Source: Klebsiella sp. WP3-W18-ESBL-02 (GTDB lineage: Bacteria > Pseudomonadota > Gammaproteobacteria > Enterobacterales > Enterobacteriaceae). From it: a DNA stretch of 64,000 bases. The stretch covers positions 3,224,001 through 3,288,000 of the forward strand of contig NZ_AP021972.1 of NCBI RefSeq assembly GCF_014168815.1. Reading direction: 5' to 3'. The position numbers and the translations under genes were made by a program. Positions within the stretch are counted from its first letter, which is position 1, and each line of letters begins with the position of its first letter. Under the pieces are notes generated by a model that was given only the letters and a program-made list of their open reading frames with translations, did no database searches and had not been told where the DNA came from. This document shows, in pieces, positions 24,218 to 33,036 of the stretch.

Positions 24218-26323
24218 TCAGGCTGCGGTAATCAGCCAGCAGTTGTGGATCTGACGGTTACGAGCGAAATCCTGTGACTGTGTTTTTTGGGTAATATCTT
24301 GTGCTTTCAGTCCCAGTTCTGCCAGGCCGTCGTGATCCATACGGAAACCGCGTTTGTTGTTGGAGAACATGATGGTGCCGCCTTTGCGCAGCAGACGCTT
24401 CAGATCCTTCATCAGACGCAGGTGGTCGCGCTGAACGTCAAACGCATCGTCCATGCGTTTGGAGTTAGAGAAGGTCGGCGGATCGATAAAGATCACGTCG
24501 AACTGTTCGTCAGTATCGCGCAGCCATGCCAGCACGTCTGCCTGCATCAGGCGATGCGCGCGGCCGGTCAGGCCGTTCAGGCGCAGGTTGCGCTCCGCCC
24601 ACTCCAGGTAGGTACGCGACATATCCACGGTGGTCGTGGAGCGTGCGCCGCCCAGACCTGCGTGCACGCTGGCGCTGCCGGTGTACGAGAACAGATTGAG
24701 GAAATCTTTGCCCTTGCTCATTTCACCCAGCATGCGGCGAGCGATGCGGTGGTCGAGGAACAGGCCGGTATCCAGGTAGTCGGTCAGGTTGACCCACAGG
24801 CGCGCGTTGTATTCGCTCACCTGCATAAAGTCGCCCTTCTCGTTCATCTTCTGGTACTGATTTTTACCTTTCTGACGCTCGCGGGTTTTCAGCACCAGCT
24901 TGTTTGGCGCGATGCCCAATACGGCGATAGTGGCGGCAATAATGTCGAACAGACGCTGACGCGCTTTATTGGCATCAACGGTTTTCGGCGGCGCGTATTC
25001 CTGCACCACCACCCAGTCGGCGTAACGGTCAACGGCCACGTTGTATTCCGGCAGGTCAGCGTCGTACAAGCGGTAGCATTCAATTCCTTCCTGTTTTGCC
25101 CACTTTTCATATTTCTTCAGATTTTTACGCAGACGGTTGGCGTAATCTTCTGCCAGAGAAGCGGGCTTCTCACCGGTGGTTTCGGTCAGATGGTAGTTTT
25201 TCTGTACGCAGTCCAGCGGGCCGTTTTTGGCTTTAAACTGACGCTCAGCGCGCAGCTGCAGGCAGCTTAACAGCTCCGGAGAGGCGCTAAACAGCGACAG
25301 GTTCCAGCCGCCAAAGTGGTTTTTCATATTGCGGCCCAGCAGGCTGTGCATCGCAATCAATGCCGGTTCGCTTTCCAGACGCTCGCCGTATGGCGGGTTG
25401 CTGATAACGGTACCGTAAGGGCCTTTCGGCAGCGGGTTGGTCAGCTGCGCCACGTCTTTCACTTCAAAGGTGATAAGCTCGCCAATTCCGGCGCGACGGG
25501 CGTTGCTGCGCGCCAGCTCAACCACACGGCTGTCAACGTCAGAACCAAAGAAACGGGATTCATAGGCCGCCAGACCGGCACGAGCGCGGGTCTGAGCGTC
25601 AGCTTTTACCTCTTTCCAGACCGCATCATCGTGCTGTGCCCAACCGTTGAAGCCCCAGTGACCACGATGCAGCCCCGGCGCGCGGTCGGTAGCCCACATT
25701 GCCGCTTCGATAAGCAGCGTACCGGAACCACACATCGGATCGAGCAGCGGCGTCCCCGGCACCCAGCCGGAACGCATGACGATAGCGGCCGCCAGGTTCT
25801 CTTTGATCGGCGCCATACCGGTACGATCGCGGTAGCCGCGCAGGTGCAGACCTTCACCGCTCAGATCAAGCGAAATATAAGCGGTCTCTTTATTCAAACG
25901 GACGTTAATGCGCAGATCCGGATTGTCACGATCGACGTTCGGACGCGGCAGATTCTTACGTGTAAAGGCATCGACAATCGCATCTTTCACCTTCAACGCG
26001 CCGTACTGGCTGTTACGAATGCTATCGTTCAGGCCGCCGAAGCTCACCGCAAAGGTGGCATCGGGGGTAAAGATAGACGTCCAGTCAATGGCCTGCACGC
26101 CCAGGTAAAGATCGAGATCGCTCCAGACGCTACATTCTCCCAGCGGCATCATAATGCGCGACGCCAGGCGGCTCCACATCAGGCTTTTGTACAGAAGCTG
26201 CGTGTCGCCCTGGAAATGGACGCCGCCCTGGGCAATCTGGCACTCTTGGGCGCCCAGGCCTTCCAGTTCAGTTTTTAACAGCTCTTCCAGCCCACGGGCC
26301 GTACTGGCAAACAGAGAATTCAT
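24218..26323 (-). CDS. rlmL: Bifunctional 23S rRNA methyltransferase RlmKL
   Basis: A protein of 701 residues, one fewer than E. coli. The order is an N-terminal THUMP domain, an m2G2445 methyltransferase (PLLDPMCGSGTLLIEAAMWA; catalytic SNPPYGERLESE) and a C-terminal m7G2069 methyltransferase (FLNLFSYTGSASVHAGLGGARSTTTVDMS; IFIDPPTFSNSKRMDD). Both modify domain V of 23S rRNA. The open frame starts at MNSLFASTARGLEELLKTEL, the family start. It is divergent from ycbX with about 100 bases between. Confidence 0.96.
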   Translation of the reverse strand: MNSLFASTARGLEELLKTELEGLGAQECQIAQGGVHFQGDTQLLYKSLMWSRLASRIMMPLGECSVWSDLDLYLGVQAIDWTSIFTPDATFAVSFGGLNDSIRNSQYGALKVKDAIVDAFTRKNLPRPNVDRDNPDLRINVRLNKETAYISLDLSGEGLHLRGYRDRTGMAPIKENLAAAIVMRSGWVPGTPLLDPMCGSGTLLIEAAMWATDRAPGLHRGHWGFNGWAQHDDAVWKEVKADAQTRARAGLAAYESRFFGSDVDSRVVELARSNARRAGIGELITFEVKDVAQLTNPLPKGPYGTVISNPPYGERLESEPALIAMHSLLGRNMKNHFGGWNLSLFSASPELLSCLQLRAERQFKAKNGPLDCVQKNYHLTETTGEKPASLAEDYANRLRKNLKKYEKWAKQEGIECYRLYDADLPEYNVAVDRYADWVVVQEYAPPKTVDANKARQRLFDIIAATIAVLGIAPNKLVLKTRERQKGKNQYQKMNEKGDFMQVSEYNARLWVNLTDYLDTGLFLDHRIARRMLGEMSKGKDFLNLFSYTGSASVHAGLGGARSTTTVDMSRTYLEWAERNLRLNGLTGRAHRLMQADVLAWLRDTDEQFDVIFIDPPTFSNSKRMDDAFDVQRDHLRLMKDLKRLLRKGGTIMFSNNKRGFRMDHDGLAELGLKAQDITQKTQSQDFARNRQIHNCWLITAA

Positions 26324-26421
26324 ATCGTCACTTTTACTCGCAGAAAATTGTTGCGCATTATAGCCAATCTGCGCCCCATGTCATAAAGTTAAAGGCTTAT
26401 TTTCGACTCAGGGACAGCGTT

Positions 26422-27531
26422 GTGGCCACGTTATCGCGACTTTTTATACATCCGGTGAAATCGATGCGGGGCATTGGCCTCACGCACGCCTTTGCTGATA
26501 TTAGCGGATTAGCATTTGACCGCATTTTTATGATCACCGAACCCGACGGCACTTTTATTACCGCCCGCCAGTTTCCGGCGATGGTTCGCTTTACCCCCGC
26601 GGTCCTGCACGACGGTTTACACCTCACCGCGCCCGACGGCAGCAGCGCGCTGGTGCGCTTTGCCGATTTCATCGGCCAGCCTTCGCCGACCGAAGTCTGG
26701 GGCAATCATTTTACCTCGCGTATCGCGCCGGATACCATTAATCAGTGGCTTTCTCCGTTCTTTAAACGCGACGTCCAGCTGCGCTGGCTCGGTGCCGACC
26801 TCACGCGCCGCGTCAAACGCCATGATGCCGTGCCGCTGTCGTTTGCCGACGGTTTCCCTTTCCTGCTGGTCAACGAAGCCTCTCTGCGCGACCTACAGCA
26901 GCGTTGCCCGGCCAGCGTAAGGATGGAGCAGTTTCGCCCTAACCTGGTGGTCACCGGCGTAGCCCCATGGGTAGAAGATACGTGGAAAACGATTCGCATC
27001 GGCGACGTCGTGTTTGACGTCGTTAAGCCGTGCAGCCGATGTATTTTTACAACCATCAGCCCGGAGAAGGGGCAAAAGCATCCCGCCGGGGAACCGTTAA
27101 ATACTCTGCAGACGTTTCGTACCGATTCGGCCAGCGGCGACGTCGATTTTGGCCAGAATCTGATTGCCCGCAATAGCGGCGTTGTACGCGTGGGTGATGA
27201 GGTGGATATTCTCGCGACCGGGCCGGGCAAAGTCTATACCGCCGCGCAGAGCGACGAAGCCGTGGCGCCGCAGGCGCAGCAAAATGCGTTGGTCGATATT
27301 GACTGGGAGGGAAACACCTTCAGCGGCAATAATCAGCAGGTATTGCTGGAGCAGCTCGAGCAGCAGGGTATTCGCATCCCCTACACCTGCCGCGCTGGCC
27401 TGTGCGGTAGCTGCCGCGTGACGCTGGTTGAAGGGGAAGTCAGCCCGCTTAAGAAAAGCGCGGTCGCGGCCGACGGCACCATACTGAGCTGCAGCTGCAT
27501 ACCTAAAACGGCGCTGAAGCTAAAAAGTTAA
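26422..27531 (+). CDS. ycbX: MOSC and 2Fe-2S domain protein YcbX
   Basis: A protein of 369 residues, starting at GTG as the family alignment requires (MATLSRLFIHPVKSMRG). The N-terminal MOSC N domain and MOSC domain include VKPCSRCIFTTISPEKG, whose cysteine is expected to hold the molybdenum cofactor. The C-terminal plant-type ferredoxin has the cluster motif CRAGLCGSC with a fourth cysteine near the end. In E. coli YcbX reduces N-hydroxylated bases such as 6-hydroxylaminopurine and detoxifies them. Its last four bases overlap the end of convergent zapC. Confidence 0.95.
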   Translation: MATLSRLFIHPVKSMRGIGLTHAFADISGLAFDRIFMITEPDGTFITARQFPAMVRFTPAVLHDGLHLTAPDGSSALVRFADFIGQPSPTEVWGNHFTSRIAPDTINQWLSPFFKRDVQLRWLGADLTRRVKRHDAVPLSFADGFPFLLVNEASLRDLQQRCPASVRMEQFRPNLVVTGVAPWVEDTWKTIRIGDVVFDVVKPCSRCIFTTISPEKGQKHPAGEPLNTLQTFRTDSASGDVDFGQNLIARNSGVVRVGDEVDILATGPGKVYTAAQSDEAVAPQAQQNALVDIDWEGNTFSGNNQQVLLEQLEQQGIRIPYTCRAGLCGSCRVTLVEGEVSPLKKSAVAADGTILSCSCIPKTALKLKS

Positions 27532-28070
27532 ACCGCCTGTTCCAGGCTGTAACCGTCGAGCCCAGGCTGCGGTTGCAGCCTGTCATTCATCACTTTGATC
27601 GGGTCGCCAAGCTGCATTGTGCGCCCGGCCAGAACCAGACCCGGCTGGGCCAGCAGACACAGCGCGGCGTTCTCACCCGGCTCAACCACCAGCAGGTTCA
27701 CCTGGCTGTCGTCATCGCTCAGCCAGACGCGAGCCGCATCGCCGGTGACCGGCGTCCAGGCATCTTGATGGGCGCGGAAGTGCCAGCTTTTCGGCATTTG
27801 CGGCTTCAGGAAGCGGATCGCCACCAGCGCGTTAAGAATAAGTTCAGCGCGGTGTTCTTTCGACAGCAGCAGGTCGCGGCATTTTTCTTCAAAAGAGAAA
27901 TACAGTGCAGCGTCATCGACGCAAAAACCGGTAGGAGCAAAAGCATCGGGCGTTAACATGCGACGAGCAAAACGCGAGCGGAACAACATGCCGTTGGCTA
28001 AATCGAGCATCATACGATCGTGCTCTTCATCATAATACCAGCGCCAGTTATCATCAGGTTTAATTCGCAT
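27528..28070 (-). CDS. zapC: Cell-division protein ZapC
   Basis: A protein of 180 residues, E. coli length, starting MRIKPDDNWRWYYDEEHDRMMLDLANGMLFRSRFARRML. ZapC binds FtsZ directly and promotes bundling of protofilaments in the Z ring; it is degraded by ClpXP. Conserved parts include CRDLLLSKEHRAELILNALVAIRFLKPQMPKSWHF. It is transcribed away from ycbX and toward it at the 3' end (four-base overlap). No membrane segment is present. Confidence 0.95.
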   Translation of the reverse strand: MRIKPDDNWRWYYDEEHDRMMLDLANGMLFRSRFARRMLTPDAFAPTGFCVDDAALYFSFEEKCRDLLLSKEHRAELILNALVAIRFLKPQMPKSWHFRAHQDAWTPVTGDAARVWLSDDDSQVNLLVVEPGENAALCLLAQPGLVLAGRTMQLGDPIKVMNDRLQPQPGLDGYSLEQAV

Positions 28071-28235
28071 GTGTTTCCCCCATCATTTTTGCATCCATTG
28101 CGCTGTCTGTTCTTCCATTCCGTTATTGTCGCCCTAAATAATAAAAGACTAATATGTCTAAATAAGCAACAATAGGGAAATATAAAGCAACCAGGGCTGG
28201 AAATAAAGCCCTGGATCACATTACGAAGAAAAAGA

Positions 28236-29246
28236 CTAGATGTGGGTGACGATTTCTTTAATCAGCGGTGGGCCTTTAAAAATAAAGCCGGAATAAATCT
28301 GTACCAGCGTTGCGCCAGCCGCCATCTTTTCGCGCGCCGCCATCACTGAATCGATACCACCGACGCCAATAATAGGCAGCTGACCTTTTAATTCAGCCGA
28401 CAGCATACGAATAATTTCGGTACTTTTTAATTGTAATGGACGACCGCTCAAACCACCGGTTTCATCACAGTGTTTCATCCCCTGAACCAGCGAACGATCC
28501 AATGTCGTATTGGTGGCAATTACCCCATCGATATTATGGCGAAGCAAACTATCGGCCACCTGGATCAACTCCTCGTGAGAAAGATCCGGCGCGATCTTCA
28601 CTGCCACAGGAACATATTTATGGTGCTTTTGCTGAAGCTCTGATTGTTTATTTTTAATACCAGAAAGCAGATCGTCCAGCGCCTCACCATATTGCAGCGT
28701 GCGTAATCCCGGGGTATTTGGCGATGAAATATTAATCGCAATATAACCGGCATAGGCGTAGATTTTTTCCATACAAATCAGATAGTCATCTTTGCCGTGC
28801 TCGACAGGGGTGTCTTTATTTTTGCCAATATTAATCCCCAGAATACCGTCGAAATGCGCCTTTTTAACGTTCTCAACCAAGTTATCTACACCATGGTTAT
28901 TGAAGCCCATGCGGTTGATCAGCCCTTCCGCATCCACCAGGCGGAACAGGCGCGGTTTATCGTTACCCGGCTGCGCGCGCGGCGTAACGGTGCCAATTTC
29001 GATCGAACCAAATCCCATGGCCCCTAAGGCATCTATACATTCACCGTCTTTATCCAGACCGGCGGCCAGACCGAGAGGGTTTTTAAACGTCAGCCCCATA
29101 CAGGTGACCGGTTTTTCCGGTACTTTCTGGCGCACGAGCGCTTCCAGCGGCGTACCGGTGACACGGCGTAATTGTTGGAACGTTAATTCATGAGCGCGCT
29201 CTGGATCGAGCTGGAAAAGTGCTTTACGAACGAAGGGATAGTACAT
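28236..29246 (-). CDS. pyrD: Dihydroorotate dehydrogenase (quinone) PyrD
   Basis: A class 2 enzyme of 336 residues, same as E. coli. It oxidises dihydroorotate to orotate at the inner membrane, passing electrons to ubiquinone. An N-terminal amphipathic helix (MYYPFVRKALFQLDPERAHE) binds the membrane. FMN and substrate motifs are NPLGLAAGLDKDGE, NRMGFNNHGVD, INISSPNTPGLRTLQ with the catalytic Ser, VKIAPDLS, TNTTLDR and IIGVGGIDS. The frame is open nine codons upstream, but the ATG at 29246 has AGGAGAG in place and lies just after the regulatory hairpin. Confidence 0.97.
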   Translation of the reverse strand: MYYPFVRKALFQLDPERAHELTFQQLRRVTGTPLEALVRQKVPEKPVTCMGLTFKNPLGLAAGLDKDGECIDALGAMGFGSIEIGTVTPRAQPGNDKPRLFRLVDAEGLINRMGFNNHGVDNLVENVKKAHFDGILGINIGKNKDTPVEHGKDDYLICMEKIYAYAGYIAINISSPNTPGLRTLQYGEALDDLLSGIKNKQSELQQKHHKYVPVAVKIAPDLSHEELIQVADSLLRHNIDGVIATNTTLDRSLVQGMKHCDETGGLSGRPLQLKSTEIIRMLSAELKGQLPIIGVGGIDSVMAAREKMAAGATLVQIYSGFIFKGPPLIKEIVTHI

Positions 29247-29290
29247 GAACTCTCCTGGATTCCCGGTGTGCAAACCGGGGGCGTATTATG
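29247..29290 (-). promoter_or_regulatory. pyrD promoter end and pyrimidine-sensing leader hairpin
   Basis: On the minus strand a -10 CATAAT (29285-29290) is followed by a C-rich start region and the hairpin CCCGGTTTGCACACCGGG, then the ribosome site AGGAGAG and ATG. In E. coli transcripts starting at C under high CTP form this hairpin and hide the ribosome site, while low CTP shifts the start downstream so it cannot form. All the elements are conserved here. Confidence 0.82.
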
Positions 29291-29332
29291 TGCGATCTTG
29301 CTTCGAAAGGGAATTGACCTATGGCAAAAAAA

Positions 29333-29348
29333 GCGCAATCGTTTTCCT
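29333..29348 (-). promoter_or_regulatory. PurR operator of pyrD
   Basis: GCGCAATCGTTTTCCT (plus-strand reading) matches 13 of 16 positions of the PurR consensus ACGCAAACGTTTTCGT and sits at the same place as the known PurR site of E. coli pyrD, upstream of the promoter. Confidence 0.72.
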
Positions 29349-29495
29349 CTCCTCCTTTATCGCGCTCAGCGCATATGCATTTTCCGGTAATCCTACGCCG
29401 GAAAAAGTATTTCGCGCGCCAGAACGGCTTTGAGACACTGGTACAAATGTTATCAACTTTAACTTTATGTTTATTTTTGGTTATAAGGAGAGATT

Positions 29496-30071
29496 ATGCG
29501 CGTCATTACTTTAGCTGGCAGTCCCCGCTTTCCTTCTCGCTCCAGCGCGCTGCTGGAATACGCACGCGAGAAGCTGTCAGCGGCCGACGTCGAAGTGTTT
29601 CACTGGCATCTGCAGAATTTTGCGCCGGAAGATCTCTTCCACGCTCGTTTTGACAGCCCGGCGCTGCAAACCTTAACCGAACAGTTGAGCCATGCGGATG
29701 GGCTTATTATCGCCACGCCGGTGTATAAAGCCTCATTTGCCGGCGCGTTAAAGGCTCTGCTCGATCTGCTGCCAGAGCGCGCGCTGGAAGGAAAAATCGT
29801 GCTGCCGCTGGCCACCGGCGGCACCGTGGCGCATATGCTGGCGGTCGATTACGCCCTCAAACCGGTGCTCAACGCGCTGAAAGCACAGGAGATTCTGCAG
29901 GGCGTATTCGCCGACGACAGCCAGGTGACCGATTATCAGCACAAGCCGCAGTTCAGCCCGAACCTGCACACGCGGCTGGACAACGCGCTGGAGACATTCT
30001 GGCAGGCGCTGCACCGGCGGGACATTCAGGTCCCCGCTTTAAATACCGCGCGACAGGCTGCCCATGTTTGA
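29496..30071 (+). CDS. ssuE: NADPH-dependent FMN reductase SsuE
   Basis: A flavodoxin-fold protein of 191 residues with VITLAGSPRFPSRSSALLEYAREKL at the N-terminus and ATPVYKASFAGALKALLDLLP, LPLATGGTVAHMLAVDYALKPVL in the core, matching SsuE. It supplies reduced FMN to the alkanesulfonate monooxygenase SsuD. RBS AAGGAG lies six bases upstream. In E. coli it heads ssuEADCB, but here a terminator follows the stop within a few bases and then pepN: the monooxygenase and importer genes are absent. It may serve other flavin-dependent enzymes. A hairpin with stem TTTTCCGG/CCGGAAAA lies upstream (29380-29405). Confidence 0.93.
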   Translation: MRVITLAGSPRFPSRSSALLEYAREKLSAADVEVFHWHLQNFAPEDLFHARFDSPALQTLTEQLSHADGLIIATPVYKASFAGALKALLDLLPERALEGKIVLPLATGGTVAHMLAVDYALKPVLNALKAQEILQGVFADDSQVTDYQHKPQFSPNLHTRLDNALETFWQALHRRDIQVPALNTARQAAHV

Positions 30072-30076
30072 TAAAA

Positions 30077-30109
30077 AAAACGCCGCAGGCAAATACCCGC
30101 GGCGTTTTT
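30077..30109. terminator. Terminator between ssuE and pepN
   Basis: AACGCCGC (30079-30086) pairs with GCGGCGTT (30099-30106), with A and T runs on both sides, so it can serve convergent ssuE and pepN. A second hairpin (about 30128-30153, CCCCGGGAGG with CCTTCCGGGG, one mismatch) lies nearer pepN. Confidence 0.85.
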
Positions 30110-30160
30110 CATTTATTGCGTGAAGAACCCCCGGGAGGTTAACGCCTTCCGGGGCAACGA

Positions 30161-32773
30161 TTACGCTAGCGCTTTCGTAATCTTCTCGAACAGATCGCCG
30201 GACAGATTTTCCAGCCCTTTCAGCTGCTCCAGCGCCGCACGCATCAGCGCCTGGCGTTTGGCATCATAGCGTTTCAGGCGGATCAGCGGCTCAATCAGAC
30301 GTGAAGCCACCTGCGGGTTTTTGCTGTTCAGTATGGTGAGCATTTCCACCAGGAACTGGTAGCCGCTACCGTCCTGGGCATGGAACGCCGCCGGGTTACT
30401 ACCGGCAAAAGCACCTATCAGAGAGCGAATACGGTTCGGGTTATTCATACTGAATGAGCGATGGTTCAACAACTTACGCACCGTCGCCAGCACATCTTCC
30501 GCCGGACTGGTCGCTTGCAAAATCAGCCATTTATCCATCACCAGACCGTCGTGATGCCACTTATCATCATATTCCTGCATCAGGGCATCGCGACACGGCA
30601 GCTCTGCCGCCACGGCCGCCGACAGCGCCGCCAGCGCATCCGTCATGTTATCGGCATGATGGTACTGATCGCTCACCAGCTTATCGCCAAGCTCACGGTC
30701 ACCAAATGCCAGATAGCGCAGGCAGGTATTGCGCAGCGAACGCTTGCCTATGTCGGCATGCTCTACGCGATAGCTGTCGAGCTTGTTGGCGTTATACACC
30801 GCCAGACATTCATCGGCCAGTTCAGTCGCCAGCGTACGGGTCAGCGCTTCGCGCACCGCAGCAATAGCGATAGGATCAATAATCTCGAACAGCTCAGCAA
30901 TTTCGCTCGTTGATGGCAGCGTCAGGATTTCAGCCGCCAGCGCCGGGTCGATGTGCTCATCAAGCAGAATCGCGCGGAACGCATCGGCAACGTGTACCGG
31001 CAGCGACAGCGGCTGGCCCTGCTGATGGCGCGCGACGTTGAGTTTGATATAGGTCGCCAGCAGGCTCTGCGCCGCATCCCAACGGGAGAAATCGTTACGC
31101 GCATGACGCATCAGGAACGTGAGCTGCTGATCGCTCCATTTATACTCCAGCTTCACCGGCGCGGAGAACTCACGCAGCAGCGATGGCACCGGCTGGAAGT
31201 AAACATTATCAAAAACAAACGTTTGTTCTGCCTGAGTGACGTTCAGCACGTGATGCACCGGATGACCGTCTTTTTGCAGCGGGATCACCTTCCCCTCGTT
31301 ATCGTACAGTTCGATATCGAACGGAATGTGCAGCGGGAACTTCTCTTCCTGCTCGGCGGTTGCCGGCGTGCGCTGACGAATAGTTAAGGTGTATTGCTCC
31401 GTTTCCGGATTGTAGTCATCGTGGACGCTGACAATCGGCGTACCGGCCTGGCTGTACCAGCGGCGGAAATGCGAGAGATCGATATTGGAGGCATCTTCCA
31501 TCGCCTGAACAAAATCATCACAGGTTGCGGCGCTGCCGTCATGGCGCTCGAAATAGAGCTGCATGCCTTTCTGGAAGTTTGCTTCGCCCAGCAGGGTGTG
31601 CAGCATGCGGATCACCTCCGCCCCTTTCTCGTAGACCGTCAGGGTATAGAAGTTATTCATTTCAATAACTTTATCCGGGCGGATCGGGTGCGCCATCGGG
31701 CTGGCGTCTTCGGCAAACTGCAGCCCGCGCATGGTGCGCACGTTGCTGATGCGGTTCACGGCGCGTGAGCCGAGATCCGAGCTGAACTCCTGATCGCGGA
31801 ACACGGTCAGGCCTTCTTTCAGGCTCAGCTGGAACCAGTCGCGGCAGGTCACGCGGTTGCCGGTCCAGTTATGGAAATATTCGTGGCCAATAACGCGTTC
31901 GATATCGAGGTAATCTTTATCGGTGGCGGTATCGGTACGCGCCAGCACATACTTGGAGTTAAAGACGTTCAGGCCTTTGTTCTCCATTGCCCCCATATTA
32001 AAGAAGTCGACGGCGACGATCATATAGATGTCGAGGTCGTACTCAAGGCCGAAGCGCTCTTCGTCCCATTTCATGGAGTTTTTCAGCGAGGTCATCGCCC
32101 ACGGCGCACGGTCAAGGTTGCCGCGATCGACAAACAGCTCCAGCGCAACGTCGCGCCCGGAACGGGTTTTGAAGGTATCGCGCAGCACGTCAAAATCGCC
32201 CGCGACCAGGGCAAACAGATAACATGGTTTCGGGAATGGGTCCTGCCACTGAACCCAGTGACGACCGTCTTCCAGCTCGCCTTCGGCAATGCGGTTCCCG
32301 TTGGACAACAGGAACGGATATTTGCTTTTATCGGCGGTAATTTTGGTGGTAAAGCGCGCCAGCACATCCGGGCGATCGAGATACCAGGTAATATGACGGA
32401 AACCTTCAGCTTCACACTGAGTACATAGCGCTTCGCCAGACTGATACAGCCCTTCCAGCGCGGTATTCGCCGCCGGGCTTATCTCGTTAACAATCTTCAG
32501 GATGAAACGCTCGGGCAGGCCGGAGAGCACCAGCTGATTATCTTCTTCTTTATAGTCGGCCCACGGCGCGCCGTTAACATGAACGGAGACCAGCGTCAGG
32601 TCTTCGCCATTCAGGCGCAGCGGCACATCAGACGCTGCATGACGGGAAACCTGGCTTTCCGCAGTCACGATGGTTTTTGCGGCATCCAGGTCAAAGGCCA
32701 GGTCGATATCACTAATCAGGTAGTCCGGCGCACGGTAGTCGTGGCGGTACTTGGCTTGGGGCTGTTGTGTCAT
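30161..32773 (-). CDS. pepN: Aminopeptidase N
   Basis: An M1-family zinc aminopeptidase of 870 residues, identical in length to E. coli PepN. The exopeptidase motif GAMENKG lies at about residue 261, and the zinc motif HEYFH (HExxH, about 297) has the third ligand Glu in LKEGLTVFRDQ about 19 residues later. A C-terminal alpha-helical domain ends SGDLFEKITKALA. It is the main cytoplasmic aminopeptidase for late peptide breakdown. It is divergent from pncB, with 263 bases between them. Confidence 0.98.
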   Translation of the reverse strand: MTQQPQAKYRHDYRAPDYLISDIDLAFDLDAAKTIVTAESQVSRHAASDVPLRLNGEDLTLVSVHVNGAPWADYKEEDNQLVLSGLPERFILKIVNEISPAANTALEGLYQSGEALCTQCEAEGFRHITWYLDRPDVLARFTTKITADKSKYPFLLSNGNRIAEGELEDGRHWVQWQDPFPKPCYLFALVAGDFDVLRDTFKTRSGRDVALELFVDRGNLDRAPWAMTSLKNSMKWDEERFGLEYDLDIYMIVAVDFFNMGAMENKGLNVFNSKYVLARTDTATDKDYLDIERVIGHEYFHNWTGNRVTCRDWFQLSLKEGLTVFRDQEFSSDLGSRAVNRISNVRTMRGLQFAEDASPMAHPIRPDKVIEMNNFYTLTVYEKGAEVIRMLHTLLGEANFQKGMQLYFERHDGSAATCDDFVQAMEDASNIDLSHFRRWYSQAGTPIVSVHDDYNPETEQYTLTIRQRTPATAEQEEKFPLHIPFDIELYDNEGKVIPLQKDGHPVHHVLNVTQAEQTFVFDNVYFQPVPSLLREFSAPVKLEYKWSDQQLTFLMRHARNDFSRWDAAQSLLATYIKLNVARHQQGQPLSLPVHVADAFRAILLDEHIDPALAAEILTLPSTSEIAELFEIIDPIAIAAVREALTRTLATELADECLAVYNANKLDSYRVEHADIGKRSLRNTCLRYLAFGDRELGDKLVSDQYHHADNMTDALAALSAAVAAELPCRDALMQEYDDKWHHDGLVMDKWLILQATSPAEDVLATVRKLLNHRSFSMNNPNRIRSLIGAFAGSNPAAFHAQDGSGYQFLVEMLTILNSKNPQVASRLIEPLIRLKRYDAKRQALMRAALEQLKGLENLSGDLFEKITKALA

Positions 32774-32990
32774 AAAAAACCTTTAGCATCTTTTGTAAAT
32801 GTCACCTCAGTCTATTCCTGTTGTGTTAAACGCGCTACGCAGAATCTTCATCTTTTCCAGTCAAATAGGGAAAAATGATACATTTACGCAACATGCCGCA
32901 CAAAACGCACAGGTGGCGCTTCGTGCCTTATGATGTGATCGGGGTTCAATAAATCGATAAACAAGGTATACTCCAGCCATTCTCCCCTGT

Positions 32991-33008
32991 TGTTTATTGT
33001 ACTAAACG
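32991..33008 (+). promoter_or_regulatory. NadR box of pncB
   Basis: TGTTTA (32991-32996) and TAAACG (33003-33008) with six bases between match the NadR consensus TGTTTA-N6-TAAACA at all but the last base. The site ends 28 bases before the pncB start, just past a probable -10 (TATACT near 32967), fitting repression by NadR when NAD is plentiful. Confidence 0.82.
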
Positions 33009-33036
33009 CTCCTGTGAGAGGATGCTACTGCGCACC

